NCBI RefSeq assembly: GCF_018614205.1 | Contig: NZ_JAGGOS010000036.1 | Coordinates: forward strand, 36,401 to 100,400 | Direction: 5' to 3' | DNA: 64,000 nucleotides | DNA from: Streptomyces sp. ISL-36 | Lineage (GTDB): Bacteria; Actinomycetota; Actinomycetes; Streptomycetales; Streptomycetaceae | In this document: one piece after another, positions 17,606-27,372 of the stretch | Numbering within the stretch: the first letter of the stretch is position 1 | Layout of the letters: each line of letters starts with the position of its first letter | The notes under the pieces: model-generated | What the model saw: only the letters and a program-made list of their open reading frames with translations | The model's database searches: none | Told to the model about the DNA's origin: nothing | Position numbers and translations under genes: made by a program

Positions 17606-18365
17606 CGGACTCCTCCTGCTCGGGGACGGCGGGGGGCGCCGAGAGCCGCGCCACCTCCGACCGGAGCTCCTTCACCTCGCGCATCAGCGCCTCGAGGAGC
17701 TCCGTCTGCCGGCGCTCCGCCTCGTCGTCCCGTTCGAAGCGGGAGATGAACCAGGCGGCGATGTTGGCGGTGACCACACCGAGCAGCGCGATCCCCGAGA
17801 GCATCAGTCCCACCGCGAGGACGCGGCCGAGTCCCGTGGTCGGGGCGTGGTCGCCGTACCCCACGGTCGTCATCGTGGTGAACGACCACCACACGGCGTC
17901 GCCGAGCGTCTTGATGTTCCCGTTCGGGGCGTTCCGCTCCACGTGCAGCACGGCCAGCGAGCCGAACATCAGCAGCCCGACCACCGCGCCCGCCACATAC
18001 GTGGTGAGCGTTATCTGCGGGGCCATCCGCGCCCGCCGGCCCACGAGGAGGAGAGTGGACACCAGCCGGAGCAGCCGCAGCGGCTGGACCAACGGCAGCA
18101 GAACGGCCAGCAGGTCCAGCGGATGGCTGCGCACGAAGAGCCACTTGCCGGGCGCCAGCACCAGCCGTACCGCGTAGTCCAGGGCGAACGCACCCCACAC
18201 CAGCCACTCGACCTGGGTGCACAGCCGGTGCACCCAGGCGTCCGCGTCGGGCGCGACGATCGGCACGGCGTAGGCGATGCCGAACACCACGGCGAGGCCC
18301 AGCAGCGGTGTCTGGGTGTGCGCTTCCCAGCGCAGCTGCGGGGTGCGTTCCTTCATGGCAGGCAT
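17586..18365 (-). CDS. Potassium channel family protein
   Basis: A 259-residue membrane protein with the voltage-gated-like six-helix layout. The pore selectivity filter TTVGYGDH is intact. An arginine-spaced segment (RLLRLVSTLLLVGRRARM) resembles a reduced S4 voltage sensor, and a C-terminal coiled coil (RRQTELLEALMREVKELRSEVARL) likely tetramerises. There is no RCK domain. The ATG at 18363-18365 was chosen; an in-frame TTG three codons upstream exists. Convergent with the I36 gene. Confidence 0.9.
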   Translation of the reverse strand: MPAMKERTPQLRWEAHTQTPLLGLAVVFGIAYAVPIVAPDADAWVHRLCTQVEWLVWGAFALDYAVRLVLAPGKWLFVRSHPLDLLAVLLPLVQPLRLLRLVSTLLLVGRRARMAPQITLTTYVAGAVVGLLMFGSLAVLHVERNAPNGNIKTLGDAVWWSFTTMTTVGYGDHAPTTGLGRVLAVGLMLSGIALLGVVTANIAAWFISRFERDDEAERRQTELLEALMREVKELRSEVARLSAPPAVPEQEESVTSPRS

Positions 18366-18380
18366 CGTAGGCAACGCCGA

Positions 18381-18411
18381 GGGGCGGCGGGACCACTGGT
18401 CCCACCGCCCC
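18381..18411 (-). terminator. Terminator downstream of aceE
   Basis: A 15-bp stem (GGGGCGGCGGGACCA with TGGTCCCACCGCCCC, one wobble pair) and a very tight loop, 54 bp beyond the aceE stop codon on the minus strand. Confidence 0.8.
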
Positions 18412-18464
18412 TCACCAGCCGGAATGCCGTACGGCTGCGACCGCGGCCGGCCGCAGTCGTGGCG

Positions 18465-21197
18465 CTACGCGTCGCCGCCCGCGGCGCCCGGGTCCGCCGC
18501 CGCCACGTCGAGCAGCTGGTAGCGGTCCACGGCCTGCTTCAGGACCGACCGGTCGACCTTGCCGTCACGAGCCAGCTCGGTGAGGACGGCCAGGACGATC
18601 GACTGGGCGTCGATGTGGAAGTAGCGGCGGGCCGCACCGCGCGTGTCCGCGAAGCCGAAGCCGTCCGCGCCCAGCGAGGTGTAGGCGCCCGGCACCCAGC
18701 GGGAGATCTGGTCCGGAACCGAGCGCATCCAGTCGGAGACCGCCACGAACGGGCCTTCGGCGCCGGAGAGCTTCCGCGTCACGTACGGGACGCGCTGCTC
18801 CTCGTCCGGGTGGAGCAGGTTGTGCCGGTCGACCTCCACGGCCTCGCGGCGCAGCTCGTTCCACGACGTCGCCGACCAGACGTCGGCGCGTACGTTCCAC
18901 TCCTCGGCGAGGATCCGCTGCGCCTCGACCGCCCACGGCACCGCGACGCCCGACGCCATGATCTGCGCGGGGATCGCACCGGCCTCGCCGCTCTTGAAGC
19001 GGTGGATGCCCTTGAGGATGCCCTCGACGTCCACGTCGGCGGGCTCCGCCGGGTGCTGGATCGGCTCGTTGTAGACGGTCAGGTAGTAGAAGACGTCCTC
19101 GGCGTCGGGGCCGTACATCCTCTTCAGGCCGTCCTGGACGATGTGCGCGATCTCGAAGCCGAACGCCGGGTCGTAGGCGATACAGCCGGGGTTCGTCGAG
19201 GCGAGCAGCTGCGAGTGGCCGTCCGCGTGCTGGAGGCCCTCACCGGTCAGCGTCGTACGGCCGGCGGTCGCGCCGAGCACGAAGCCGCGCGCGAGCTGGT
19301 CGGCCATCTGCCAGAACTGGTCGCCGGTCCGCTGGAAACCGAACATCGAGTAGAAGACGTAGACCGGGATGAGCGGCTCGCCGTGCGTGGCGTACGCCGA
19401 ACCGGCGGCGATCAGCGAGGCGGTGCAGCCGGCCTCCGAGATGCCGTCGTGCAGCATCTGGCCGGTCGGGGACTCCTTGTACGCGAGCAGCAGTTCGCGG
19501 TCCACGGCCTCGTACTGCTGGCCCAGCGGGTTGTAGATCTTGGCGCTCGGGAAGAAGGCGTCCATGCCGAACGTGCGGTACTCGTCGGGGGCGATCAGCA
19601 CGAAGCGCTTGCCGATCTCCTTGTCCCGCATGAGGTCCTTGAGGATGCGGACGAAGGCCATCGTGGTCGCGATGGACTGCTGGCCCGAGCCCTTCCTGGC
19701 CGCCGCGTAGGTCTTCTCCTCGGGGAGAGGCAGCGGCTTCGCCCGCACGACACGGGTCGGTACGTACCCGCCGAGCGCCTTGCGGCGGTCGTGCATGTAC
19801 TGGATCTCCTCCGAGTCGCGACCCGGGTGGTAGTACGGCGGGTAGCCCTCGTCCAGCTGCTTGTCCGTGATCGGGATGTGCAGCCGGTCGCGGAAGCGCT
19901 TGAGGTCGTCGACCGTCAGCTTCTTCATCTGGTGGGTCGCGTTGCGGCCCTCGAAGTTGGGGCCGAGCGTCCAGCCCTTGACCGTCTGCGCGAGCACCAC
20001 CGTCGGCTGGCCCTTGTGGGCCTTGGCCGCCGCGAAGGCCGCGTAGACCTTCTTGTGGTCGTGGCCGCCGCGGCCCAGATGGAGGATCTGCTCGTCGGTC
20101 ATGTTCTCGACCATCGAGCGCAGCCGGTGGTCGTCGCCGAAGAAGTGCTCGCGGATGTAGGCGCCGGTCTCCGTCGCGTACGTCTGGAACTGTCCGTCCG
20201 GCGTCGTGTTCAGCTTGTTGACCAGGATGCCGTCGCGGTCCTGGGCCAGCAGCGGGTCCCAGGAGCGGTCCCAGACCAGCTTGATGACGTTCCAGCCGGC
20301 CCCGCGGAACTGCGACTCCAGCTCCTGGATGATCTTGCCGTTGCCGCGCACCGGGCCGTCGAGCCGCTGCAGATTGCAGTTGACGACGAAGGTCAGGTTG
20401 TCCAGACCCTCACGGGCGGCGATGGAGAGCTGGCCGAGCGACTCCGGCTCGTCCATCTCGCCGTCGCCGAGGAACGCCCAGACGTGCGACTTGGAGGTGT
20501 CGGCGATGCCGCGCGCCTCCATGTAACGGTTCATCCGGGCCTGGTAGATCGCACCGAGCGGGCCGAGGCCCATCGAGACGGTCGGGAACTCCCAGAAGTC
20601 CGGCATCAGCCGCGGGTGCGGGTACGAGGACAGCCCGTTGGGGAACTTCGACTTCTCCTGGCGGAAGGCGTCGAGCTGCGCCTCGTTCAGCCGGTCGAGC
20701 AGATACGCGCGGGCGTAGATGCCGGGCGAGGCGTGGCCCTGGAAGAAGATCTGGTCGCCGCCGTCGCCCTCGTCCTTGCCCCGGAAGAAGTGGTTGAAGC
20801 CGACGTCGTACAGCGAGGCGGAGGAGGCGAAGGTGGCGATGTGGCCGCCGACCCCGATGCCCGGGCGCTGCGCGCGCGAGACCATCACGGCCGCGTTCCA
20901 GCGGGTCGCGTTGAGGACCTTGCGCTCGATCTCCTCGTTGCCGGGGAAGAACGGCTCGTCCTTGGTCGCGATGGTGTTGACGTAGTCCGTGCTGCGCATC
21001 TCGGGCACGGCCACGCGCTTCTCGCGGGCCCGCTCGATCAGGCGGAGCATCAGGTAGCGGGCCCGCTCACGGCCCCGCTCGTCGACGGCGGCGTCGAGGG
21101 AGTCGAGCCATTCCTGGGTCTCCTCCGGATCGAAGTCCGGGACCTGGCTGGGAAGGCCGCCAATGATGATCGGGTTGCGATCGGATCCGGAAGCCAC
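18465..21197 (-). CDS. aceE: Pyruvate dehydrogenase E1 component, homodimeric
   Basis: Decarboxylates pyruvate and passes the acetyl group to the lipoyl E2, feeding acetyl-CoA synthesis. It is 910 residues, the length expected of the single-chain alpha2 AceE type. The thiamine diphosphate motif is visible as GDG (244-246) ending at NCN (273-275), with the E1-type DEPESLG in between. GTG start at 21195-21197 with AAGGA 6 nt upstream. E2 and E3 genes are not in the window. Monocistronic, with its own terminator. Confidence 0.97.
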   Translation of the reverse strand: MASGSDRNPIIIGGLPSQVPDFDPEETQEWLDSLDAAVDERGRERARYLMLRLIERAREKRVAVPEMRSTDYVNTIATKDEPFFPGNEEIERKVLNATRWNAAVMVSRAQRPGIGVGGHIATFASSASLYDVGFNHFFRGKDEGDGGDQIFFQGHASPGIYARAYLLDRLNEAQLDAFRQEKSKFPNGLSSYPHPRLMPDFWEFPTVSMGLGPLGAIYQARMNRYMEARGIADTSKSHVWAFLGDGEMDEPESLGQLSIAAREGLDNLTFVVNCNLQRLDGPVRGNGKIIQELESQFRGAGWNVIKLVWDRSWDPLLAQDRDGILVNKLNTTPDGQFQTYATETGAYIREHFFGDDHRLRSMVENMTDEQILHLGRGGHDHKKVYAAFAAAKAHKGQPTVVLAQTVKGWTLGPNFEGRNATHQMKKLTVDDLKRFRDRLHIPITDKQLDEGYPPYYHPGRDSEEIQYMHDRRKALGGYVPTRVVRAKPLPLPEEKTYAAARKGSGQQSIATTMAFVRILKDLMRDKEIGKRFVLIAPDEYRTFGMDAFFPSAKIYNPLGQQYEAVDRELLLAYKESPTGQMLHDGISEAGCTASLIAAGSAYATHGEPLIPVYVFYSMFGFQRTGDQFWQMADQLARGFVLGATAGRTTLTGEGLQHADGHSQLLASTNPGCIAYDPAFGFEIAHIVQDGLKRMYGPDAEDVFYYLTVYNEPIQHPAEPADVDVEGILKGIHRFKSGEAGAIPAQIMASGVAVPWAVEAQRILAEEWNVRADVWSATSWNELRREAVEVDRHNLLHPDEEQRVPYVTRKLSGAEGPFVAVSDWMRSVPDQISRWVPGAYTSLGADGFGFADTRGAARRYFHIDAQSIVLAVLTELARDGKVDRSVLKQAVDRYQLLDVAAADPGAAGGDA

Positions 21198-21607
21198 GCT
21201 GTTCCTTCGCTGTTCGGTGGAGCTTCGGTGGAGCCCACGGGAGGCCGGGACGTCCATCGTGTACCCCGTCGGTGTCAAACGTCATCTCTACCGAGGGGTA
21301 ACCCCCACTGGGTGCCTGGTTGGGTCAAATCGCAACCTTACGCGCAACCCGCGCATGCGTTTCGTCCGCGCGTTCGGCAGACTGAAACCGCGGAAGACCA
21401 CAAAGCGGTACGAAGCGTGTGCCGTCCCTCACGGAACGGAGTGGAGGCGGCCCGGAAGTTTCGGCGAGACGGCCCCAAACGTCACCGTTTCGGCGGTCTC
21501 GACGGCCGGGTACTTGCGCGATCCGCCCAGCCCGTGTGGACTACGGCCAGCGCCGCGCGTACGCGCGTGGCCGAAGCATTTTCCGATACATGATCAGGAG
21601 GCAAGCC
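21198..21607. other. Divergent intergenic region between aceE and the DUF3052 gene
   Basis: A 410-bp non-coding stretch that must hold promoters for aceE (minus) and the DUF3052 gene (plus). A GGGTAACCCC palindrome-like element lies at about 21295-21308 and AGGAGG at 21597-21602 is the ribosome site of the next gene. No tRNA, riboswitch or conserved small gene is recognisable. Frames that stay open here are shadows without ribosome sites. Confidence 0.6.
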
Positions 21608-22030
21608 GTGAGCGCGACCGCGGACCACGCGGAGGAGCGGACCAACCCGGCAGCGAGGCTGGGGTTCGAGCCCGGACAGGTGGTCCAGGAGATCGGTTAC
21701 GACGACGACGTCGATTTCGATCTCCGCGAAGGCATCGAGTCCATCATCGGGTCGGACCTCGCTGACGAGGACTACGACGACGTCGCCGACGCCGTCGTGC
21801 TCTGGTTCCGCGACGAGGACGGAGACCTGACGGACTCCCTGGTCGATGCCATTGGCCTGCTGGAGGACGGCGGAGTCGTATGGCTGCTGACGCCCAAGAC
21901 GGGCCGTGACGGCTACGTCGAGCCGAGCGACATCAGCGATGCCGCGCAGACTGCCGGCTTCTCCCAGACCAAGAGCATCAGCGTGGCGAAGGACTGGTCG
22001 GGCAGCCGACTGGTAGCACCCAAGCGCTGA
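21608..22030 (+). CDS. DUF3052 family protein
   Basis: A 140-residue acidic cytoplasmic protein matching DUF3052, a family conserved across streptomycetes and mycobacteria next to aceE. The sequence shows an ARLGFEPGQVVQEIGYDDDVD start, a Rossmann-like alternation, and a VWLLTPKTGRDGYVEPSDI core. Function is unknown; the fold is sometimes likened to SAM-dependent or HIT-like enzymes, which I cannot support here. GTG start with AGGAGG 5-6 nt upstream. Followed by a strong terminator. Confidence 0.88.
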   Translation: MSATADHAEERTNPAARLGFEPGQVVQEIGYDDDVDFDLREGIESIIGSDLADEDYDDVADAVVLWFRDEDGDLTDSLVDAIGLLEDGGVVWLLTPKTGRDGYVEPSDISDAAQTAGFSQTKSISVAKDWSGSRLVAPKR

Positions 22031-22045
22031 TCCCCCAAGCAGCAG

Positions 22046-22076
22046 GAGCCCCCGCCGACCTGGTCGGCGGGGGCTC
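22046..22076 (+). terminator. Terminator after the DUF3052 gene
   Basis: Perfect 14-bp stem (GAGCCCCCGCCGAC with GTCGGCGGGGGCTC), 3-nt loop, starting 15 bp after the stop codon. Confidence 0.9.
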
Positions 22077-22188
22077 TGTGCGTGGAGCCGGGGCTCTTGC
22101 GCCGAGCCCGAGGGGCGAGCCCTAAGCTGACTGTCACCTGTTCGGTCCAGCGCAGGTCCACAAGGTCAAACGGAAGGGACGCGCACGC

Positions 22189-22647
22189 ATGGCGATCGAG
22201 GTCGGCACCAAGGCCCCGGATTTCGAGCTCAAGGACAACCACGGCCGCACCGTGAAGCTCTCCGACTACCACGGGGAGAAGAACGTGGTGCTGCTCTTCT
22301 ACCCCTTCGCCTTCACCGGCGTCTGCACCGGTGAGCTGTGCGAGCTGCGCGACAACCTCCCGAAGTTCGTCAACGACGACACCCAGCTCCTCGCCGTCTC
22401 CAACGATTCCATCCACACCCTGCGCGTCTTCGCCGAGCAGGAGGGCCTGGAGTACCCGCTGCTCTCCGACTTCTGGAAGCACGGCGAGGCCTCGCGCGCC
22501 TACGGCGTCTTCGACGAGGACAAGGGCTGCGCCGTCCGCGGCACCTTCATCATCGACAAGGAGGGCGTGGTCCGCTGGAGTGTCGTCAACGCCCTTCCGG
22601 ACGCCCGGGACCTCGACGACTACCTCAAGGCGCTCGACACCCTCTGA
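22189..22647 (+). CDS. Peroxiredoxin (AhpE/BCP-like)
   Basis: Thiol peroxidase of 152 residues that reduces hydrogen peroxide and organic peroxides in the cytoplasm. The peroxidatic Cys46 lies in the PFAFTGVC motif, and Cys51 five residues later could serve as the resolving cysteine, as in BCP-type enzymes. Catalytic Thr43 and a downstream Arg (SRAYGVF context) are in place. The reductant (mycothiol/mycoredoxin or thioredoxin) is not shown. It lies between DUF3052 and the Ter cluster; a stress link to the latter is a reasonable inference. Confidence 0.93.
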   Translation: MAIEVGTKAPDFELKDNHGRTVKLSDYHGEKNVVLLFYPFAFTGVCTGELCELRDNLPKFVNDDTQLLAVSNDSIHTLRVFAEQEGLEYPLLSDFWKHGEASRAYGVFDEDKGCAVRGTFIIDKEGVVRWSVVNALPDARDLDDYLKALDTL

Positions 22648-22827
22648 ACCGCGACGCCCACCGCGACGCCCACCGCGACACTCGCCACGAAGCCTCGCCA
22701 CTCCGACACCGGCGAACATCGGGGTGAATCGCCTGTCCTGGCCGGGAACCCGTCACTAGGATCCACTCGTTGATCCGATGCCAACGCACGACGGGGGCGC
22801 TGCCCCTGGAAACCAATGGAGGGACTC

Positions 22828-23403
22828 GTGGGAGTCAGCCTCAGCAAGGGCGGCAACGTCTCGCTGACCAAGGAGGCCCCTGGCCTGACCGCCGTCACCG
22901 TCGGTCTGGGCTGGGACGTCCGCACCACCACCGGGACGGACTTCGACCTGGACGCCAGCGCCATTCTGGTGAGCGCGGAGGGCAAGGTCCGCAACGACCA
23001 GGACTTCGTGTTCTTCAACAACCTGAAGAGCGCCGACGGCTCGGTCGAGCACACCGGTGACAACCTCACCGGCGAGGGCGAGGGTGACGACGAGCAGGTC
23101 CAGGTGAGCCTGGCCACCGTGCCCGCCGATGTCGCCAAGATCGTCTTCCCGGTGTCGATCTACGACGCCGAGAACCGCCAGCAGTCCTTCGGCCAGGTCC
23201 GCAACGCGTTCATTCGCGTCGTGAACCAGGCCGGCGGCGCGGAGATCGCCCGTTACGACCTCTCCGAGGACGCCTCGACCGAGACCGCCATGGTCTTCGG
23301 CGAGCTGTACCGCAACGGCGACGAGTGGAAGTTCCGCGCGGTCGGCCAGGGCTACGCCTCGGGCCTGCGCGGCATCGCGCAGGACTTCGGCGTCAACGTC
23401 TGA
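22828..23403 (+). CDS. terD: TerD-family tellurium resistance/stress protein
   Basis: A 191-residue TerD-fold protein, the usual length. It shows the [19 protein letters not shown] start, the [18 protein letters not shown] block with acidic Ca2+-binding residues, and the [24 protein letters not shown] end that define the family. TerD proteins bind calcium and cluster at the cell periphery under oxidative, tellurite or phage stress. The GTG at 22828 is preferred over the ATG at 22816 because the GGAGGG of that ATG context is its Shine-Dalgarno. First gene of a tandem pair. Confidence 0.93.
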   Translation: MGVSLSKGGNVSLTKEAPGLTAVTVGLGWDVRTTTGTDFDLDASAILVSAEGKVRNDQDFVFFNNLKSADGSVEHTGDNLTGEGEGDDEQVQVSLATVPADVAKIVFPVSIYDAENRQQSFGQVRNAFIRVVNQAGGAEIARYDLSEDASTETAMVFGELYRNGDEWKFRAVGQGYASGLRGIAQDFGVNV

Positions 23404-23421
23404 ACCACGCGACACTGATCC

Positions 23422-23454
23422 GTCCGGCGCCGCACTCTCCGTGCGGCGCCGGAC
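23422..23454 (+). terminator. Hairpin between the two TerD genes
   Basis: Perfect 14-bp stem (GTCCGGCGCCGCAC with GTGCGGCGCCGGAC) and a 5-nt loop, 19 bp after the first TerD stop. It probably terminates or attenuates, giving the second TerD gene lower or independent expression. Confidence 0.8.
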
Positions 23455-23503
23455 GTGCCTCATCAGCAGGACACGGCAGTACTCACCGGGGAGGAACCAC
23501 ATC

Positions 23504-24079
23504 ATGGGCGTCACGCTCGCCAAGGGAGGCAACGTCTCCCTCTCCAAGGCCGCACCCAACCTCACCCAGGTGCTGGTCGGCCTCGGCTGGGACGCGCGCT
23601 CCACCACGGGAGCCCCCTTCGACCTCGACGCCAGCGCCCTGCTGTGCCAGTCGGGGCGGGTGCTCGGGGACGAGTACTTCGTCTTCTACAACAACCTCAC
23701 GAGCCCCGAGGGCTCCGTCGAACACACCGGGGACAACCTCACCGGCGAGGGTGACGGCGACGACGAGTCGCTCATCGTGGACCTCGGCAAGGTCCCGGCC
23801 CACTGCGACAAGATCATCTTCCCGGTCTCGATCCACGAGGCCGACAACCGCGGACAGACCTTCGGCCAGGTCAGCAATGCGTTCATCCGCGTGGTGAACC
23901 AGGCGGACGGTCAGGAGCTGGCCCGCTACGACCTTTCCGAGGACGCCTCCACCGAGACGGCGATGATCTTCGGCGAGCTGTACCGGTACGGCGGTGAATG
24001 GAAGTTCAGGGCGGTTGGACAGGGGTACGCGTCCGGCCTTCGGGGCATCGCTCTAGACTTCGGGGTCAACGTTTCGTAA
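23504..24079 (+). CDS. TerD-family protein, second copy
   Basis: Another 191-residue TerD-fold protein, very similar to its neighbour (same [35 protein letters not shown] and [17 protein letters not shown] blocks), so the pair arose by tandem duplication. Two extra cysteines (LLCQS, PAHCDK) distinguish it. Good GAGGAA ribosome site before the ATG. It is followed 30 bp later by the DUF475/TerC gene and probably cotranscribed with it. Confidence 0.93.
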   Translation: MGVTLAKGGNVSLSKAAPNLTQVLVGLGWDARSTTGAPFDLDASALLCQSGRVLGDEYFVFYNNLTSPEGSVEHTGDNLTGEGDGDDESLIVDLGKVPAHCDKIIFPVSIHEADNRGQTFGQVSNAFIRVVNQADGQELARYDLSEDASTETAMIFGELYRYGGEWKFRAVGQGYASGLRGIALDFGVNVS

Positions 24080-24109
24080 AGCCGCGTACATAAAACGATG
24101 GGGTAGACA

Positions 24110-25252
24110 GTGGTTCTGAAAACCTTCGGGTGGTCGTTCGCCATTACGGCGGTCGGCCTCGCTTTCGCCGCTTGGCAGTGGGGGTGGGAGGCGTTCGGGG
24201 TCGTACTGATCCTGTCGATCCTCGAGATCTCGCTGTCCTTCGACAACGCGGTCGTCAACGCCGGAATCCTGAAGAAGATGAATGCCTTCTGGCAGAAGAT
24301 CTTCCTCACGGTCGGCATCCTGATCGCGGTCTTCGGCATGCGGCTGGTCTTCCCCGTCGCGATCGTCGCCATCAGCGCCAAGGTCGGCCCCATCGAGGCC
24401 GTCCAGTTGGCCATGGACAAGCCGGAGCAGTACGAGGCGCTGGTCACCGACGCCCATCCGGCGATCGCCGCGTTCGGTGGCATGTTCCTGCTGATGATCT
24501 TCCTCGACTTCATCTTCGAGGACCGTGACATCAAGTGGCTCGGCTGGCTGGAGCGCCCGCTGGCCAAGCTCGGCAAGGTCGACATGCTGTCGGTCTGCAT
24601 CGCGCTGATCGCCCTGCTCGTCGCGGCGATGAGCTTCGCCACCCACGCGCACACCAGCGCCGGTTACCAGGACAAGTCGGCGACCGTGCTGCTCTCCGGC
24701 GTCGCCGGTCTCATCACGTACCTCATCGTCGGCGGCCTCTCCGGCTTCTTCGAGAACAAGCTGGAGGAAGAGGAGGAGCGCGAGCACGAGGAGGAGGAGA
24801 AGGCCAAGGCCGAGGGCAAGCCGGTCTCCGCGATCGGCCTGGCGGGCAAGGCGGCGTTCTTCCTCTTCCTGTACCTGGAAGTCCTCGACGCCTCCTTCTC
24901 CTTCGACGGTGTCATCGGCGCCTTCGCCATTACCAACCAGATCTTCTGGATGGCGCTCGGCCTCGGCATCGGCGCGATGTACGTCCGTTCGCTCACGGTC
25001 TACCTGGTCCGCCAGGGCACCCTCGACGACTACGTTTACCTGGAGCACGGCGCCCACTACGCCATCGGCGCCCTCGCGGTCATCCTGCTGGTCACCATCG
25101 AGCACGAGATCAGCGAGATCATCACCGGTCTCATCGGTGTCGTCCTGATCGCGCTCTCCTTCTGGTCCTCGCTCCGCCGCAACAAGGCGCTCGCGGCGGC
25201 CGAGGGGAAGGCCGACGACTCCGGCAAGACAGAGGTGTCGTCCGGGGTGTGA
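24110..25252 (+). CDS. DUF475 / TerC-type integral membrane protein
   Basis: A 380-residue membrane protein with about nine spans in two pseudo-repeats. Each repeat carries the acidic membrane motif of the family: EISLSFDNA (Asp45) and EVLDASFSFDGV in the second half, proposed to bind metal ions. A highly charged EEEEEREHEEEEKAKAE loop separates the halves. It corresponds to the DUF475 branch of TerC-like proteins, which partners TerD in metal/stress responses and possibly metal export at the membrane. GTG start with a weak ribosome site; it may rely on coupling to the upstream TerD gene. Confidence 0.9.
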   Translation: MVLKTFGWSFAITAVGLAFAAWQWGWEAFGVVLILSILEISLSFDNAVVNAGILKKMNAFWQKIFLTVGILIAVFGMRLVFPVAIVAISAKVGPIEAVQLAMDKPEQYEALVTDAHPAIAAFGGMFLLMIFLDFIFEDRDIKWLGWLERPLAKLGKVDMLSVCIALIALLVAAMSFATHAHTSAGYQDKSATVLLSGVAGLITYLIVGGLSGFFENKLEEEEEREHEEEEKAKAEGKPVSAIGLAGKAAFFLFLYLEVLDASFSFDGVIGAFAITNQIFWMALGLGIGAMYVRSLTVYLVRQGTLDDYVYLEHGAHYAIGALAVILLVTIEHEISEIITGLIGVVLIALSFWSSLRRNKALAAAEGKADDSGKTEVSSGV

Positions 25253-25280
25253 CACCCCCGGCAATGAGGAACGCTTCACT

Positions 25281-25311
25281 GCGGGGCGGCCGGTGCACCC
25301 GGCCGCCCCGC
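25281..25311 (+). terminator. Terminator after the DUF475/TerC gene
   Basis: A 13-bp stem (GCGGGGCGGCCGG with CCGGCCGCCCCGC) and 5-nt loop, 28 bp after the stop codon. Confidence 0.85.
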
Positions 25312-25347
25312 CGCGTATGTCGTGGTGTCGAGTGGGGGTGGGGACGC

Positions 25348-26085
25348 ATGGCCTTCTGGGACGGCCTCTTTCCTGGCAGGACGGCGCAGTTCGACTCGGG
25401 CAGCGCCTCGAGCAATTCCATCGAGCTGACCCGACGGCGTCCGTCGGTCTCGCTCACCAAACAGGGCGCGGCCACCGGCAATCTGCGGGTCAACCTCTCC
25501 TGGCGGATGCGGACCTCGGACATCGAGGGCCGCTCACGCCAGAGCGGCCGGCTGCTGCGCCACCCGTCGAAGCTCTTCAAGCCCGAGGTCGTCCAGGCGC
25601 ACACCCAGGGCGTGGTCAACGTCGACCTCGACCTCGGCTGCATGTACGAGCTGGCGGACGGCAGCAAGGGCGTGGTGCAGCCGCTCGGCGGCTTCTTCGG
25701 GTCCCTCAACGCCCCGCCGTACGTCAACCTGAGCGGCGACGACCGGTTCGGCGGATCGTCCGGTGAGACGATCTTCGTCAACCTCGACCACCGGGACGCG
25801 ATCAAGCGCCTGCTCTTCTTCGTCTACATCTACGACCAGACGCCCGCGTTCGACCGCACCCACGCCAAGGTGACGCTCTACCCGAGCAACGGGCCCAGGA
25901 TCGAGATCGAACTGGACGAGCGCGCCCCGCAGGCCCGCTCCTGCGCGGTGATCACCGTCGAGAACGTCAAGGACGAGCTCGTCGTCCGCCGCGAGGTGAA
26001 GTTCGTGTACGGCTTCCAGGCGGAGCTGGACCGGCTGTACGGGTGGGGCCTGCAGTGGGGGCGCGGCTACAAGACGAAGGCCTGA
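25348..26085 (+). CDS. TerA-like stress protein with a TerD-type fold
   Basis: A 245-residue protein more distantly related to TerD. It opens with an amphipathic MAFWDGLFPG stretch, then SNSIELTRRRPSVSLTKQGAATGNLRVNLSW, and includes VNVDLDLGCMYELADGS and DDRFGGSSGETIFVNLDHRD, the acidic blocks expected in TerA-like proteins. The C-terminal VRREVKFVYGFQAELDRLYGWGLQWGRGYKTKA is typical for streptomycete members. Role: probably a Ter complex partner at the membrane (inferred from family and the adjoining TerD/TerC genes). Confidence 0.85.
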   Translation: MAFWDGLFPGRTAQFDSGSASSNSIELTRRRPSVSLTKQGAATGNLRVNLSWRMRTSDIEGRSRQSGRLLRHPSKLFKPEVVQAHTQGVVNVDLDLGCMYELADGSKGVVQPLGGFFGSLNAPPYVNLSGDDRFGGSSGETIFVNLDHRDAIKRLLFFVYIYDQTPAFDRTHAKVTLYPSNGPRIEIELDERAPQARSCAVITVENVKDELVVRREVKFVYGFQAELDRLYGWGLQWGRGYKTKA

Positions 26086-26154
26086 GCAGTGGCCACGGAG
26101 GCGCCGTTACGGACGCCGTCACGGGCATCGTCACGGACGCTGCCACGGGGACCG

Positions 26155-27030
26155 TCAGGGGCGGACGAACTGCGGGCCCATCGGCGGCATCCGGAAGTTC
26201 GGGTCGGGTGCGGGCGCGGCGGCCGCGGCCGGCTGGGGATAGCCGTACGCGGGCTGCGGGGACACGGCCGGCTGTGGATACCCGTAGGCCGGTACGGGCG
26301 CCGGCGGAGTGGTCGGCTGCGGCGGTACGCCCACGGGTACGGGCGCGATCACCGGCGCGTGGACGACCGTCGCGTCGAGGTCCACGCCCGGGGCCGCCAC
26401 GGCGTCCGGGACGCCGCGCTCGTCCGTACGGACTCCGGTGCCCGCGTCCGAGCCCTGCTCCGGAGTCTCGTCCGCGGACTCGTCCGTTCCCTCGTCCACC
26501 GAGATGCCGAAGTCGGTGGCGAGGCCGACGAGCCCCGTCGGATAGCCCTGTCCCACGGCGCGGAACTTCCAGGCGTCACCGCGCCGGTACAGCTCGCCGC
26601 AGATGATCGCCGTCTCCTCGCCGGTCTCCGCCGTGACGTCGAACAGGGCCAGCGGCTCCCGGTCCGGCGCCGTCGCGTCGTACAGCAGGATCCGCAGGTC
26701 GGAGACGGACCGGAAGGTGTCGCCGTCCGAGGAGGCCGCGATCACCACCTGGTCGACCGACGGGTCGAGCCCGCCCAGATCGGCCTCGACCGTGTCGGTC
26801 AGCCCCTCCACCACCCGCTTCTTCGGCAGCCGGCGCACCAGCCCGGAAGGGTGGCGCGGCTGGTTGTAGAAGACGAAGTCCTCGTCGGAGCGCACGCGCC
26901 CGTCGGTACCGAGCAGCAGCGCCGAGGCGTCCACGTCGGGGACCCCGGGGCCCGGGGTCCAGCGGAGCACGGCCCGTACGGCCGCGGTGTCGAGAGGGAC
27001 GTTGGAGCCCTTCAGCATCGCGTGCGTCAT
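26155..27030 (-). CDS. TerD-family protein with a Pro/Tyr-rich C-terminal tail
   Basis: A 291-residue protein. Residues 1-180 are a divergent TerD domain (MLKGSNVPLDTAAVRAVLRW start, [45 protein letters not shown]). After an acidic linker, a tail of about 90 residues is rich in Pro, Ala, Tyr and Gln with YGYPQPA repeats, which suggests a disordered, interaction-prone segment. It runs opposite to the other ter genes and is divergent from the CitE-like gene. ATG at 27028-27030; another ATG at 27037-27039, with GGAAGG before it, is also a plausible start. Confidence 0.87.
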   Translation of the reverse strand: MTHAMLKGSNVPLDTAAVRAVLRWTPGPGVPDVDASALLLGTDGRVRSDEDFVFYNQPRHPSGLVRRLPKKRVVEGLTDTVEADLGGLDPSVDQVVIAASSDGDTFRSVSDLRILLYDATAPDREPLALFDVTAETGEETAIICGELYRRGDAWKFRAVGQGYPTGLVGLATDFGISVDEGTDESADETPEQGSDAGTGVRTDERGVPDAVAAPGVDLDATVVHAPVIAPVPVGVPPQPTTPPAPVPAYGYPQPAVSPQPAYGYPQPAAAAAPAPDPNFRMPPMGPQFVRP

Positions 27031-27039
27031 GACCGTCAT

Positions 27040-27372
27040 CCTGCCTTCCCGGCCGACCCCCGGACAACGCGGGGGCCGTACCGATCCTCGTGGCGCCCCG
27101 GAAGGCCCCTCAAAGGGCCCCTCAGGAGGCGCCTGGGGCGGCAGCTCGGGACGCACCTCGGGGCGGACCTGGGGCCGCACCGCGGGACGTACCCGGGGCC
27201 GCACGTCGCGAGGCGGTGCGCGAGGCGACGCGCGAAGGGATGCGCGAGGCATGAGACAGATGCGGACGAGTTACCTGGATTTCATGCGCGAGGGGAACTA
27301 AGGACACCCGGACCTACGTACTATTACCGGCCACATGTCGTCAGGGCCCGCAGAGGCAGTCGGGGGAGTTAC
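27040..27372. other. Divergent intergenic region ahead of the Ter biosynthetic genes
   Basis: A 333-bp gap between the minus-strand TerD-like gene and the plus-strand CitE-like gene. It must carry both promoters. The part 27120-27250 is low-complexity, rich in GGGGC/CGCGAGG words and reads as an Arg/Pro-rich frame without support. The TACTATTACC stretch near 27318-27328 is a possible -10 region for the CitE-like gene. Confidence 0.5.

Noticed and set aside
17121..21593. A nearly 1,500-codon open frame on the plus strand opposite aceE
   Set aside because: It is antisense to the highly conserved aceE gene, is rich in Arg/Gly/Val/Asp from GC skew, has no motif or ribosome site and is a codon-bias shadow.
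22648..22827. Possible tRNA or riboswitch before the first TerD gene
   Set aside because: No cloverleaf or T-loop could be folded, and no known riboswitch core was recognised.
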